Shown one piece after another: positions 21,832 through 34,023 of a stretch of 64,000 nt of DNA. The stretch is from Guyanagaster necrorhizus (Eukaryota > Basidiomycota > Agaricomycetes > Agaricales > Physalacriaceae): the NCBI RefSeq assembly GCF_019112545.1, contig NW_025064924.1, forward strand, positions 1-64,000, written 5' to 3'. The notes beneath the pieces are model-generated. The model was not told the origin of the DNA. It worked only from the letters and a program-made list of their open reading frames with translations, and made no database searches. The position numbers and the translations under genes were made by a program. Position 1 is the first letter of the stretch. Each line of letters starts with the position of its first letter.

Positions 21832-24800
21832 TCCTTTACCTTTCCTTTTAAAGATATAATTATTGGTTGGATTTATTATGTGTTGTACTATTACTGTACT
21901 GTTCGTGTTGTAGTCTACGACTTGCCTTTGACCGCCTTAGCTTTTACATTCACAGCTAATTCATCTCCCACTCTTCAGGGTTTCGGGCTCGAATATATCA
22001 AAAATACCCGTTCCACTCTCCTCACAATCCTTAATCGACCTAATTCTGTCTTTTGGGCAAAGAGGCTTGGGAAAGCAAAGGGACATCACCATTTATACCC
22101 AACGACAAGTCCGTCAGAAATGTGCGTACATTGATCAGAGTGCGCAAAGGGTGGCTGGGCCGTTCCCTATCTCACACTAGCTGCCATGCTTCCTGCAAAT
22201 AGTCAGAAATAGAAATCGTCCCATGACACAAAGCTCACCTGTCTCACTATTTCTAGGAAGGAAAGCACAGGCAAATCACCACGAAGGTAATCAATAAAAT
22301 TCCAAAAATTATCAAGACGTTCAACTCTGGATCTTCGGACATCAAAGTATCCTCTCCAAAAACGTCGAAGCGCCAGGGAAGATATCCACAGTTCAGTCAC
22401 GTTGATCCCGGAATGCCTGACATCCACTCTCGAGTTCATGAAACATCCCTCTTCAACGACGTCGCACCAACCATGCCGTTCGACCACTTTCGCTTCAGCG
22501 TCAGATACCTCGCAGCCGATAGCAACCGCAAGGTATCCAACTACCCTCCCTCCGCTCGCACTATCCATCTACCACAGAGCCCATACGTGAACGAGTATAT
22601 GACAATCCCACAGAATCCGACAAATAAGGATACCAGAACGATCAACCACGTACCCCAAGGGCTTCTCGCAAGTACAGGACCACTCTTTAGCCTCGATCCT
22701 GCCTTGCCCTCTCACTCATTCCGTCTTCCTGTATGCTACCGCAGACTGCACCTTCCAAGTTCCGAAAGAAGCGGAAACAAACATCTCGCCAAGAGCATCC
22801 CCTAACACACCCCGTCTACCACACGCATCACCGCAGTCACAACACCGCAACCCTCGTCAGCGCTCCGTGGACTGTCCATTGACACTCGAGCACAAAACTC
22901 TATTGAAACATCCCGCGGGAGTAACAATTATCAATGTGAACAACAGAGCACAACAGAGGGCTAACGAACGCCGCGACCACAGGAGCCCGAGGTTTCTAAA
23001 GATGCGCCAACAGGTTGCCAGTTTTTGGGTCAAGGATAGTTAGTTCGCTCTCCTAAGAAACAAAGGAAGGCATTGACAAGTCTCGGTGTGGAAGAACAGA
23101 CTAAGCGAGGAATCAAAGGAGGCTCAAGAGACTATGTCTTTGCGGTCCTCTATTCGGTCATTAAAGCCATCAAAGTAGTGAAAGCATCCTGGTCCATACA
23201 CCTGCCTAGCACACGAATCCCGGGGCCACCATTCCTCGTTCACAAATCACCGCGTCCGGACAGAGCGTAGAAGGAAGGAAAGCGGCTTACTACAGCCTAG
23301 CCAAAAACGTCGCATCCGCCTTCTTGTAGTAGAAGCACAGAAACCGAAGAGGGCGGACTTTGGTAATCGAGGCGCGAACAGAACCGTCATCTCTAAAGAT
23401 AAGACACCTCCCCCGGAGCTACCAGTATCATGCCGTGCCATGGCATATCACCTACGAAAGCCACTTCCGCGTGCGTAGTCCAGCAGTCTCGCTTTCCTGT
23501 ATGTTCCTCTTGAAAATCTCCTTGTAGAAGAACCCACTCCAGAATTGTCAATGTAACCATGCCACCGTAGGCCATGTGGATTTCGATGCGCACGCCGACG
23601 CTTCTGAGCCTCTCCTGTGATGTCCCTACATAGTCACAACCAGCAAGGAACACCGCAGTGACCCACGGCGATCGAGGGAAACTAAATCCACAGGAAACAT
23701 CACCGGGATTTGGACTTGCCCCCTGACGAGGACAGACCAGCGGAAAAGGAGGTGCCAGAGACCTGTACGGACACTTTATCCCCGAAAGGAATGAAACTAT
23801 CATGAAGCCGGGACAGTGGGGAAGTGGTGGACCAGCGACAAATAAATCTCACTGGCGTGGAAGAATCGCAAGTCGCGGAGTAACAATGGGGCGAAGAAGA
23901 TCTTGGAGACCAGTACGGATGCCCAGCGGTTATCCCAAATGCTTGCATAGTGAATCTCTACGGCTGTGTGGAACCCACTCGACTCTGTCTGTAACACTCA
24001 CAAAGATTCCGCGACGCTTCTCTGGCGCTCCAACTACGCCATCTTCTGCACTTGAAAGTGAATTCCGCGTTTCCAGTATTGCCTTCCCTCTTCACATGCA
24101 TGACGCCTGACCCCAAAATAAAGAAGGGACATCTTGTACGCCAGTGGGTCATGACGCGCCATGCAGTGAATCGGGATCCCGAGGCAACACAGGCGAGATT
24201 CGGTACGTAAGAGTGCCAAAGAAGACGGGCGAGCGAACGAGCACTTTCCGGAGATGCGATAAGAATGCATGGGCACGAGTGTCAACGTCTGGCTAGAATG
24301 CCTGTAGAGATCCGCGAACACCCAAAATAACCAACGCGACGCATTCAGCCACTTTACACCCCGACGCCACGCCCTTTCGGTAGTTACTCTTATAGCCATT
24401 GGCAACAGAAAACGGTGTTTCTCAAGTGAAAACGTGGTCAAATGGCAGACTAAAGAGACTTAGGGTTAGACAACATTCACAATGAATGTCTGTGGCTTGG
24501 GCGGCAGGACACAGGCATAGAGAAAGTCAGCACGAAGAGAAAAGGGACCCGAAGCGTGAAAGGTCGAGAAAGACGAGAAAGCTGGGCAGGCTAGAGAGAA
24601 ACTTGGGTTTGTAGATGGTGGCTGTTGGACAAGACGCGCTCAGGCGAAAAAACTGATTATACGGCCACGTGACCTGCCGTCGGCAATACCGAATTTGGAT
24701 CAGAGATTCCCACAGGCCAATCATAACTAAGTTTGGCTCGAAAAGAAGAAAGATAGTCCTAACAAGCGGATCGAAAGAAATGAATGATTTTTTTGTACGA

Positions 24801-25265
24801 AGAAGATGATACAAAAGGATTTTTGGATAGTCTGCCCACATCTGTAGTACTGGGCCAACGTCCCAAACTGACATTGAAGAGACCCAGCGGTCCGCTCTTC
24901 TCCACATTGAATTCTGAGTTCATTCAATCTACGACGCAATGATCAGTACTGAATGACGCTAAGGCTCCAACGATCCACTTGCATTTTGAACGCCGGATTT
25001 AAATGGCACGGAAGAAAACGTCCCTGATCTGAACAGATAACACGGTTGAGCCTCGATTCCCCTCATCCTCCATCGTCCTCCAATGTCATGACACTGATAC
25101 AACGTAAAAATCCATGAAACTGCATCTCATGGCTGTAGGATGATCTGTCAGCCCTCATGGGTCCAATCAAACGACGGAATAGGGATCATCCTTAGAGGAA
25201 AAATCCCATTCCGACGATCAAAAAGAGGAAACTGTCCTCTACCACTCTCTTTCCTTTCCCAAGCC
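21832..25265. other. 3.4-kb stretch without a recognisable gene
   Basis: Many ORFs of 60-136 codons overlap on both strands, among them minus-strand ORFs at 22203-22568, 23393-23803, 24034-24441 and 24527-24907. None carries a domain I recognise, and they do not join through plausible introns. It may be decayed coding DNA, a non-coding transcript, or the regulatory region between the regulator and the dehydratase gene. Confidence 0.4.
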
Positions 25266-26596
25266 ATGCCCAGACCACAGTTCGCGATTGCGAGTCTCTC
25301 GCTGGGCTCGCACTTATACCACTCCCTGCCAACGAAGATCGAAGTCGCCTCTAGTCTCGGTTACGATGGCATCGAAATCTTCATGGTTGATTTCGAGGGC
25401 TTCGTAGCCGAAGTCATCGACCGCCAGCACCACCATCTCTTCTGCGAACCCTTCTCCCCGCGCTCCTTACCTACCCCCGACCTCGAGCGCGAGTGCGCTA
25501 AGGTCATCACCGCCTTGTGCGTTTCTCATAATCTCACCATACCCATCGTGCAGCCTCTACGGAATTTCGAGAACTTCAAAACTGAGTCAGACGTCCAAGC
25601 GGGGTTGGATAGCGCAGAGCGCTGGCTGAGATTGATGGAGTACTTCCAATGCGATCTCATGCTTGTCTGTTCCAACCATGTTCCTGGGCCTCATCCGATC
25701 ACCGATACCTACACTGTGGAGATGTACCTCGATGCTCAGGCAGATGCCTTCCATCGCCTCGGTGAGCTTGCAACGACATATGGCGTCAGGATAGGCTACG
25801 AACCTTTATCCTGGGGAACTGTCGTAGATAACTGGGAGCTCGTCTGGGACGTTGTTCAACGAGTAAATCTTCCTAATGTCGGTATCATCCTCGATTCCTT
25901 TAACACCCTGTAAGATTCACCCTATCGTTACGATAAGCACCATCACTCATCTATCTTAATAGCGGCAACCAATACGCCGACCCAGCAACCGAATCATCGA
26001 TTCGAGCAGAGCAGACGCTAGCCAAAATGATGGATAATCTCGAGAAGATGTCACGAACGATCCCCGGAGACAGGATATTCCTGTATCAGCTCGCTGACGC
26101 CGCCCGACCCTCGCAACCTATATTCGACGGCCCGGACGCACCTCGGAGGATGACTTGGTCTCGCGGGTCGCGATTGTTTCCCTGCGAGCCTTTGCCCGAG
26201 GACGTGGAACTCTCGATAGCAGATACGTCCAACCCCAATCTTCCTACCGGCTACCTCGGCTTCCTTCCAGTCGTCCAGATGACCAAACTGGTGCAAGAGA
26301 CCGGATTCAACGGCTGGTGGAGCTTGGAGGTGTTCAACAAAAGTCTGTTGGAGCCGGATGAGGGCTGCCCATGGAGACATGGGCAAAGGGGAATTGTCGG
26401 TTTGAATAAGCTATGGCAGGTGCTCTCAGGAGAAGAAGCAGAGGAAGTCAGCCCCAGTGTGACGCCTCCCTTGACCGTCGACGGGGAAGAAAGTGAAAGC
26501 GACGAGAGTTTGGGCAGCTTCGACTCTGCTGTGGAAGGTGCGGTATCAGATCCCGTGGACCGGAAGGAGGCCGCCATGGATGCCAGTGCAGAGTAG
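25266..26596 (+). CDS. 3-dehydroshikimate dehydratase-like / sugar-phosphate isomerase-epimerase TIM barrel
   Basis: Exons 25266-25909 and 25963-26596 encode 425 aa. The fold is the xylose-isomerase-like TIM barrel: FAIASLSLGSHLYHSLPTK, LGYDGIEIFMVDFEG, IPIVQPLRNFENF, IGYEPLSWGTVVDNW, VGIILDSFNTLGNQYADP, DRIFLYQLADAARP and GWWSLEVFN. The likely divalent-metal ligands are E179, D210 and the late Glu in SLEVFN. This pattern matches fungal 3-dehydroshikimate dehydratases (quinate pathway, Qa-4/QutC), which make protocatechuate; a sugar isomerase of the same fold remains possible. An in-frame ATG at 25140 would add 42 unconserved-looking residues, so 25266 is preferred. The last ~55 residues are an acidic Ser/Glu/Asp tail not expected for the enzyme core. 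Confidence 0.85.
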
Positions 26597-26923
26597 CAGG
26601 AAACCGTAAGAAGGTGAATTCAAGACAAATTTTCATGGACATCACCTTTCTTTTTTTTTTTTGCTCACGAGATGACCTGACGAGAAAACGTCAATCTGTG
26701 TATAACAGTCATACTGAATGTTACCTGAGATATATAAGATACCTCTATGCTTTTCTTTTTTCAATACATGCTGGTCCTGCTGGGTTGAAACGTTTCTGTA
26801 ATGTAGTATGAAGTAGATGCACTTCGCAGTATCAGATCATGTGAGGTTATATTTGAACCATTGCCCTTTTTATACATTAGCGCCTAATCCGCTCTCCTCC
26901 CGTTACATACTCCTGTTACCACA

Positions 26924-27309
26924 TTACCTCCAGAGCTTGTGGAAATAATCGTATATGAGCTATGGCACTCTGAAATGCCCTCTGTCGACAGTCCTTCATG
27001 ATGACTTGCCCTCGGATCAGCCGGACGTGGAAAGCTGTTTATGTCCCCATCGCCTCCCAGGATATTTACATCCTCAGTCCCGCATACATATACTACCTAT
27101 CCGATATAGCCGGACGCCAGAAATCCATAATCTACCATGATCTCATCCCTCGACTTACCCACCTGCTATCAACCGGCCCTTGTGGATGGCTTCTAAACGA
27201 CCCTACGGTACGTCGGTGGTCCAAGTCACCTCTCCCGTTTGATTTGTCTAACATGCAATCTTGTAGGATTGAGGTGCCTGGCCACTTCCCTCTATTGTTG
27301 GGAATATGA
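26924..27309 (+). pseudogene. F-box protein pseudogene, N-terminal fragment
   Basis: The sequence starts LPPELVEIIVYELWHSEMPS, an F-box helix, without an ATG. It then needs a one-base shift near 26985 to continue as RQSFMMTCPRISRTWKAVY and ASQDIYI..AYIYYLSDIA..KSIIYHDLIPRLT. This is a typical opening of agaricomycete F-box proteins. The rest of the expected body is missing or unrecognisable beyond about 27180. Confidence 0.65.
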
Positions 27310-27518
27310 ACGGTTGCAGCGGCCGTTACCTCATTTATACATGCAAGCTATCACTCCGGAGTATGGGTTATGAGAGAGTCGACTGTAGATGAATTTATCA
27401 TATCACGTGTCCGTCCCTTCACTAGTAATACTAACCGATCTGTGCCACACCGTAGCTCGTGACCAGAAATAGAAATCGTCACCACCATGGCGAACCCCTT
27501 TCAGACTTACTGTCAACC

Positions 27519-28392
27519 ATGGCTGGGAACGTCATTTCTCAGCTCCAAAAAGTCCCTCTCGCCGAACCTCAACCACACATATTCTCCTCATGGAGCAGCC
27601 CCGCCGTACCTTACAGTGGATTTGCTTCCCAGGACTTCCTATTAGGCGCAGGCATGGTCATATTACAGCCATCCTCGAACAGAGTTGTCGTCGTGTACGA
27701 TTCTCGCACCAAGGAGTACTTTCTACCACGAGGGCGGAAAGACTTGGGCGAGTCTTTGGAACAGACCGCGCTTCGAGAGGCGTACGAGGAGGTCTGTGGC
27801 AAATCCTTTCTTCTCTTTCTTCTTCGTTCATGTATTCGTCCAGTCAGGATATAAAGCCGAACATATGCGCCTTTTCAAACCGACTCACCAACCACTATCA
27901 CCACAAGACCCGAGCGCTTCTTCGAACGGACCTAGACTGAATAGCGAGCCTTTGTACATCACCGTGGATTCGTGGGCACCGAAGTCACGTAACGGACGTG
28001 TCATTGATTCCGGTGGCGAATACTTTGTCTTTTGGTATCTAGGATATATCGGTGCGGATGCAGTGAGTAGCTACACAACACCCAGTTTCTGCGGCATCTA
28101 TTCAATTCGCCAAATTCAGGTTCATGTCCCTGGAACGGGGATGCCTGACGAAAAGACCTTTTCCGCTGCATTATACACAATCAAAGATGCAAAGGGGCTG
28201 CTGTTCAAAAATGAGAGAAAGGTTTTAGATTATGCTTGGGCGGTCTACGCTGAACACCACAGGTATCTGGATACACTGAAGCTTATAGGTGAGTAGTAGT
28301 TATCCATCCTAAGGATGTGTTTTAACTTTCTTGGTACAGAAAAGTCGAAGAAAGACGAGAAGTCTGGCTCAAAACTAACGCCCAGTAAGTAG
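27519..28392 (+). CDS. Nudix hydrolase
   Basis: Exons 27519-27791, 27844-28062, 28120-28288 and 28340-28392 encode 237 aa. The Nudix box GX5EX7REUXEEXGU is present as GRKDLGESLEQTALREAYEE followed, across the first intron, by SGY. The glutamates of REAYEE are the metal ligands expected for pyrophosphate cleavage. GMVILQP..RVVVVYD..TKEYFLPRG before the box fits the family's first strands. The substrate (nucleotide or other diphosphate) is not readable. The start ATG at 27519 sits in a good context (aaccATGG). The C-terminus ends in a Lys/Ser-rich tail. Confidence 0.88.
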
Positions 28393-28832
28393 ATTAAATG
28401 AAAATGGCTTCTGTACTCCATGACCAATCCCCCTGAGCTGCGAGTCCTGCCTTCTTGCGATTATAGATTTTGGAGTGTTCACCGTGTACCTCTAAATGTC
28501 AAGGTCGATTGAAAAACATGTGATCCTGAGCCTAGGCGAGCAGACGTCCCTACTAGGTAGTATGGGCCTGCTCTTTAGCCGAACTAGCCAAGGGTTACCC
28601 TGGTACCTTTCTATTCCAATCACTCTTTTTGAGCAGTCTGACCGTCGGGGAGTCGGACCGCAAATGCCATTGTTCTTTCACCGTATCTCTTTCGGGACAC
28701 CATTGTCTGTTTGCCACTCCTTTGCTTGAAAGGTCATCTCTAGGTTCTCTCCGACCGCATCCTCTGCCTTCTCGTGAGTGATTTTAATGTATACGTCGTT
28801 ATGTTCTATCAACTGGTTACAGCATAGCATCC

Positions 28833-30045
28833 ATGAGTCTGTCAGTGTTCCGTGATTTCCTATACTTTGGCGAGCGACAACGCTTTTCGTGTCAAGATCT
28901 GTACAATCGCATCATAACCTCCCCAAATATCCAACATGCCCTTCATATTCCTTCTTACTCACACATTCCTCACGCCAATGAGCAACATAATGAAATCTAC
29001 ATCGAGGATCACAACTCGATGACCCTCCGGTCCGACCCATATTTTCCTCTACTCTTAAGCCGCCTCAAAGATGAGCGTGTTCCCATAAATGCTATGGATA
29101 TTCAGGGCTTAAATTGGTTCAATTTCCCGAATCCCTCAGCGTTCCGCTCAGCCCTTATATCCTTTCCCCACATTTGCGTGCTGTGTCTGGGATCAATCAC
29201 GTGCTCCAGAAACGACATGAGATGTCTCGTAGCCTCGCTCCCCAAGCTCATTCGCCTCAATTTGAAGGGCTGCAAGTTACAGGAGTGGGATGGCACGGTG
29301 GCTGCGACCATCCCTCGAGGACCCACGTTAGAATCCTTCTCCATTGAGGTCGTCGACGGCGACTATGACGCGTGGGACCTTTTTACCAGTCCAGAGTCAC
29401 CCGCCTCCTTGAAGGCATTGAAAAGGATCATGATCGAAGGAGACGGAGCCAGAGTCGTAAACGACAGAACCATCGTCGATCGAATCCAAGCATTGCTGGA
29501 TCTTCCGGAATTTACCCTCGAGGATTTTGACATTGCATATATTAATTTAGGTAAGGTCATCGCCATGGAAGCCTTCAATATGCTTACACTCGTTTCAAGA
29601 TGAAGGGCTCCAACCTCTCCATATCGAGGACGTGCAGGAGATCAGCATCACCATAACCCTGAGCGACGATTTCGACCAGATGAATCGCTGCGTCCAGTGG
29701 TGGACGACAACGTTTCTTGCCCTCCCGTCCCAGAATATGCTTAGTTTCATCACCGTTGAGATCACGGTAGACCAGCACAGGGTGCAGGGTGGTTCGATCC
29801 CGCCATGTGATACGCATTTCTGGAAGGCCCTCGACAAGGCCTTGTGTCGCCCGGAGATAAATCTAGATGGTTTGCATTTCTGGGTACATGCGAAGCCGTC
29901 TCCCAATTATATTCCTACGTATGACTATAGGGGAGTTATGCACTGGCTTTACAGGTATTGCCTTCCAAGGTGCGCAGCCAAGTACGAATCTAATTTCGAG
30001 TTGCATGATGAATATGACGAACTCGTCGATTTACTTCATATCTAG
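28833..30045 (+). CDS. F-box/LRR-like protein of an agaricomycete expanded family
   Basis: Exons 28833-29550 and 29600-30045 encode 387 aa. It begins MSLSVFRDFLYFGERQ, followed by leucine-rich segments such as LVASLPKLIRLNLKGCKL and ALLDLPEFTLEDFDIAYIN, the pattern of LRR bodies in agaricomycete F-box proteins. An F-box would be expected just upstream. A short stretch near 28752-28781 (LSDRILCLL) followed by a possible GT-AG intron could be part of a missing first exon, so the start is uncertain. It could be an intact gene with an unmodelled 5' exon or a 5'-truncated copy. No specific target is inferable. Confidence 0.55.
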
Positions 30046-30697
30046 TATTTGACACATTCGATACAATTTGTTTCCCTATAGATATGGAGGAAACTCGTGT
30101 CCTGTAGAAGTTTATCTCTTTCCTGAAGCCTGAGGCCTGATCCGAGCTCGTAAGCTGGTCTAGTAAACCTCAGTTGGATGAAATCTCAGACAAGTCTTGG
30201 TGATATCTTCCATCACGCCTGTCATCCCGTAGAGCTTGCATGTCCCTACGGAGGATCTTATGCTCCTAACGTTCAAAGTCCAATGTAGATGGTGAATAGG
30301 TGCTCCGACAAAGAAAACCATCGGGCTTGGGGTTATCAATATCATTTAAAACCGGGAATATCGCCGACATCATATACTCAGTACTGCGGGAAAAGTAGTA
30401 TTCCCACTACTGCTCTCCGCAGGTCTGCCGCTGGCTGTACTTGCGGACATCAGAAACTCTGCAACGGGCCGTTTTACACTATGGTCTTTCAAAAATCATT
30501 TTAGAAGACACCGCTAGGTCTTGTGAAACTTTCCAGACCGACCGACAAGCACCCCAAATTTCAAATTCTGATACTCTACGAAACCCTTTTCGCTTACTCT
30601 CTGATGAACACGCAGCGTATGTTTGAACATCGAAACTTTTGGCGATAGCTGGGACGTGGTCGTGGGTGACCTGGCGAAAGGGTCTTCTGAAACCGCC
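30046..30697. other. Spacer upstream of the HNH-like gene
   Basis: Only short overlapping ORFs are seen. The stretch 30441-30626 may include decayed 5' coding sequence of the HNH-like gene, but no motif is recognisable. Confidence 0.3.
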
Positions 30698-31891
30698 ATG
30701 TTCAAATTCAGTCCAGAAGTTGTGGCGCGAGTCCTGGACTTTGGACTTATTCACTCTTCTTCCACAGAAGGCAAGGCTTGTCTGGCACAAGAAATATCCA
30801 CTTGCAACGACAATGGCGAGTTTCTTGCGGGCTTGTTGTACTTGTATGTTATGGCGTCCTCGCCGTACGCCGTCCAAGAATGACGTTCACTGCAACTAGT
30901 TAAAAATCCGAAGGGTGCAACACCGACGCCTATGTCAGTCCATAGTCCCCGACCATCATTCTACGCAACGGCAGAGAACATCGCAGCTCTTTTGTCACAT
31001 CCCACTTCCAGTTCAAGTAACGCTAAAAAGTTGGTAAGCAAAAAATTTCCAAAGTGTTGTTCTGAAGCTCCTCAGGCTTTGATGCGAGACAATTATCGGT
31101 ATATACTGCCAAGGAATGTGGACAAAGACAGCGCTATCAACGGCCTGACAGTGATCAATATGGATGTGGGGGAGAGAATGAGAGGTACAGGGCCGGGTCA
31201 CATATTCAATGAATTGATGACGGACCATATAGTCGGACTGTCAGATGCCGCGCAGAGAAAAGTATGTCTATCATTCACCCCCTTACATTTGTCTATGCTT
31301 CCATTTAACCTCAAATTGCTTGTCAGCTGGAATGGGCGTTTTCTGCTGCTGCCATTGTTCAACGATTTGCACAAATTTCGGTGGTCCAAGAGCTCAATCG
31401 AAATAATATTCACAGAGCAGAGAATACGTTCACGACAACGCGTGACTTCCACGGTCTGTTTGATGAACTCAGCGTCTCTCTTCATCCAATTGGGCAAGTA
31501 AGTAGTTATTTTTCTTCCTCTTCCTTCTGAATACAAGATCGTTATAGGATGATAGTCATACGTATGAAATCCGTACTTATCCTCTAAGACGAAATGCTGC
31601 GTATGGACTTCCGGACCAAGTGACACTCAGGATGCGACCGGCGGGCAAATTCCTCTTCCCAGCCGTTGCTATTTTCAACTCCATAATGCTTGTGCCAACA
31701 TTTCCCATCTCTCAGGGGCAGGGGAGGTCGTGGGACAGCTATTCCACGATGTAGAAGACATAAAGGTCTTAGCAGAGGATGGAGGATCTCAAGACCTTTT
31801 GTCATTGGCACTTTCGTCACGCCTGCAGGCACAATGTGTATACGGATTGGAACATAATTGCAGAGGAGTATTTGAAAACTGTTTTGTCTAG
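30698..31891 (+). pseudogene. HNH-nuclease-domain protein, broken
   Basis: Segments read, in order, VVARVLDFGLIHSSSTEGK, RPSFYATAENIAALLSHP, NAKKL-ALMRDNYR, DKDSAINGL, then, across an intron, LEWAFSAAAIVQRFAQ, QELNRNNIHRAENTFTTT and DFHGLFDELSVSLHPIG. After another intron DDSHTYEIRTYPLRR and, in a shifted frame, GGQIPLPSRCYFQLHNACA and NISHLSGAGEVVGQLFHDV follow. The order matches agaricomycete proteins with an HNH_2-type domain. Proposed introns: 31034-31076, 31262-31326 and one after 31500. Lesions: a stop/frame change between VMASSP and the RPSFYA segment (30880-30930) and a one-base shift near 31650. The expected R/C/T residues after DNYR are changed to Y/I/L/P. Function in these fungi is not established. 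Confidence 0.6.
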
Positions 31892-32029
31892 ATTCCATGC
31901 GAATTCCACTTTCGATAAAACTTCAAGACATGCCTTCCAACAGACACGGTCTGCTCCCAGTGACAACGTATTTTGGTCGACGTTGAAGATACCCTGGACG
32001 ATGTCTTGAATATGTACCATGTACCATTT

Positions 32030-32049
32030 GCATACTCTTGGGAGTATGC
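32030..32049. repeat. 8-bp inverted repeat with 4-nt loop
   Basis: GCATACTC-ttgg-GAGTATGC is a perfect hairpin about 140 bp downstream of the HNH-like relic. It could be a 3'-end structure; no function is assigned. Confidence 0.4.
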
Positions 32050-32679
32050 GCAAGCCTTAATCTCGTTCCGCAAGAAAGATGTCCCAACAGTTTCAGGGAT
32101 GACGAAATCATTTAATCTTGAATGCTCCGCCTTGGGGGAAGACTAAAGCAAAATGCCTCGTGCGAGAGTCAAACGTTCAAACGAACCGACTTGACTGTAT
32201 ATATCAATGACTAGATCCTTCAGGCACCATCGCATTCCCATTTGATCGCGTTCAAAATGATGATAAATAACCGTCTAGTCGAGTAGGTCCTTACGTGTAG
32301 TCACGTCTAGTATCAATGAACTGTAGTTAGATGATACATGGGCAAAGAATGGTGTCAATCGTATCACTGATAAATGTCCTGGCACCGTTTCAAGCATTCA
32401 CTAGTACTAGTCATCCTTTGAGATCAACCAATACTAATAATGATCGTGATGATGCCAGGATCCTGATATGCCTCGCTAATTGGCATGAGAATTGATTTCA
32501 AGTTAGGCATCGTCGGGCGACTATCCAGGCCATCCATCGAAATTCTGCTTAGTCGTCCCCGTGGATTTCATGAAGCCACGGCATTTTATTCGGCATTCGG
32601 GTATTCATCTACCGGTTGCGTCCGGCGAATATAATGTAAGGCGCTGAAACGCTTATCGTCAATCCTGTCGTTTCTCGTC
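32050..32679. other. Intergenic region, no gene seen
   Basis: No ORF with recognisable content on the plus strand. The minus-strand ORF 32586-33032 is a shadow of the thioesterase-like gene. Confidence 0.4.
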
Positions 32680-34023
32680 ATGGTCTCTCCGATTGTCGAC
32701 CGACTCTTGAGCTTGGCTATGCCTTTGAAGTACTTCCTGGCCATTCTCCTTCTTATCAACATAAGGTCCTTTCCTCTGGCATGGCACTGTACGTTCTCGA
32801 ATACGACGCGTACAGGTTGAAGGGCTAAGCAATCTTCCAGTACGTGTTTTGGCGCCCTATTACAACCTTCGTATGCGGCATAGGCTACATCGTTTGAGCA
32901 TCGTTCACAAGAACAAGTCCGGAAAGAAAATAGCGTCGCGGGCGTGGTGGGACTCGATTTCTCCAATTGGGAAAAATCCGTTTGCAATGACCATGAATTA
33001 CTACAACTGGGCCAGTGAGTTTTTGCGCCCATTTCACTATCGTATTAGGCTTACACCTTGTAAGGTCCTGACGAGAGCGACTTTAATCTCCATCTCAGTA
33101 ATTCATGCTATGCCAAGGTCAACGCTAACTCATACTGTTAAGCTTATCTCGAACGAGGCGTGCTTACCTGCATGCAGACACTAGACTCGGTCCGCTTCAG
33201 ATGGGCATGCAAGTATGCGCCTCAACTCTTCCGTGAAGGTGTGGATGGGTACATTCCTCTGGCTGGTATATTCTCTACACTGTTTCCCTCACCACCACAT
33301 CTAACCGAGTTCATCGCAGCCACACATTTCTTGTATATCAGAGAGATTCCCATGTTGGCATCGTACGAAGTTCGTCTCACCGTCGGGTCCTGGGGTGATA
33401 AATGGGTGCGTCTCCAGTCAGCCTGTCAATCGTCGTTCTGACACGTCCATCAGATGTACGCAATCGGTAAATTTGTCACCAAGCCAAAGAAGGGTCGGAA
33501 GACAGGAAAGAAAGTCGCTCCTTCGCCTGCTTCCAGTGTCTTCAATGGCCCAATTCGTACACCAGCGGACGACATTACTGCACCTACACCCCTCGAAGCC
33601 TCAACGCCCCTTCTCAGCACCGCCGACCATCCCGCCGACCTCCGAAAGCTCGCAGCTAAACTTGCTACTACTCACGAAGAACCCGACAGTGCAATCGTCC
33701 ATTGCATATCTATCTCTCAGTTCTGTTTCAAGATTGGTCGTATCACCATCCCACCGGCTCTGGTCCTTGCCATTAATGGATTCTCCATAGGGGATTATTC
33801 TGTGGAGAATCCTCCGCCATCGTATGTGGCTGCGAAACATTTGCTAGAGCACGCTGACCCTAAAGCTATGAAAAAATTCTTGACCGGGGGATGGCGACAT
33901 GTTCCGGAGGAAGAGCGCTGGTGGGAAGTGGCGCTGGGAGGAGATATTGAGAAGATGCGCGTCGAACGTTTGACCGCAATGGAGGAGATCAGGCTGGGTA
34001 TGGATGCCCCGAAGGCATATTAA
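32680..34023 (+). CDS. HotDog-fold thioesterase-like protein (THEM6-like)
   Basis: Six exons (32680-32788, 32841-33014, 33065-33117, 33178-33265, 33320-33405, 33454-34023) encode 359 aa. An N-terminal membrane segment (KYFLAILLLINIRSFPLAW) is followed by LAPYYNLRMRHRLHRL and GKNPFAMTMNYYNWASPDES. DFNLHLSNSCYAK is the (D/N)xNxHLxNxxY signature of 4-hydroxybenzoyl-CoA-type thioesterases. Then come ATHFLYIREIPMLASYEVRL, a Pro/Thr-rich linker, ISQFCFKIGRITIPPALVLA and a conserved tail (FLTGGWRHVPEEERWWEVAL). Members are membrane-anchored HotDog proteins of poorly defined acyl-thioester substrate. All introns are 50-61 nt and restore one continuous frame, so the gene looks intact. Confidence 0.85.

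Noticed and set aside
22203..24907. Possible multi-exon minus-strand gene from several ORFs of 64-136 codons
   Set aside because: The ORFs do not connect through plausible GT-AG introns in phase and show no family resemblance.
25140..25265. Upstream in-frame ATG of the dehydratase-like gene
   Set aside because: The added residues do not resemble the barrel start, which begins cleanly at MPRPQFAIASLSLG.
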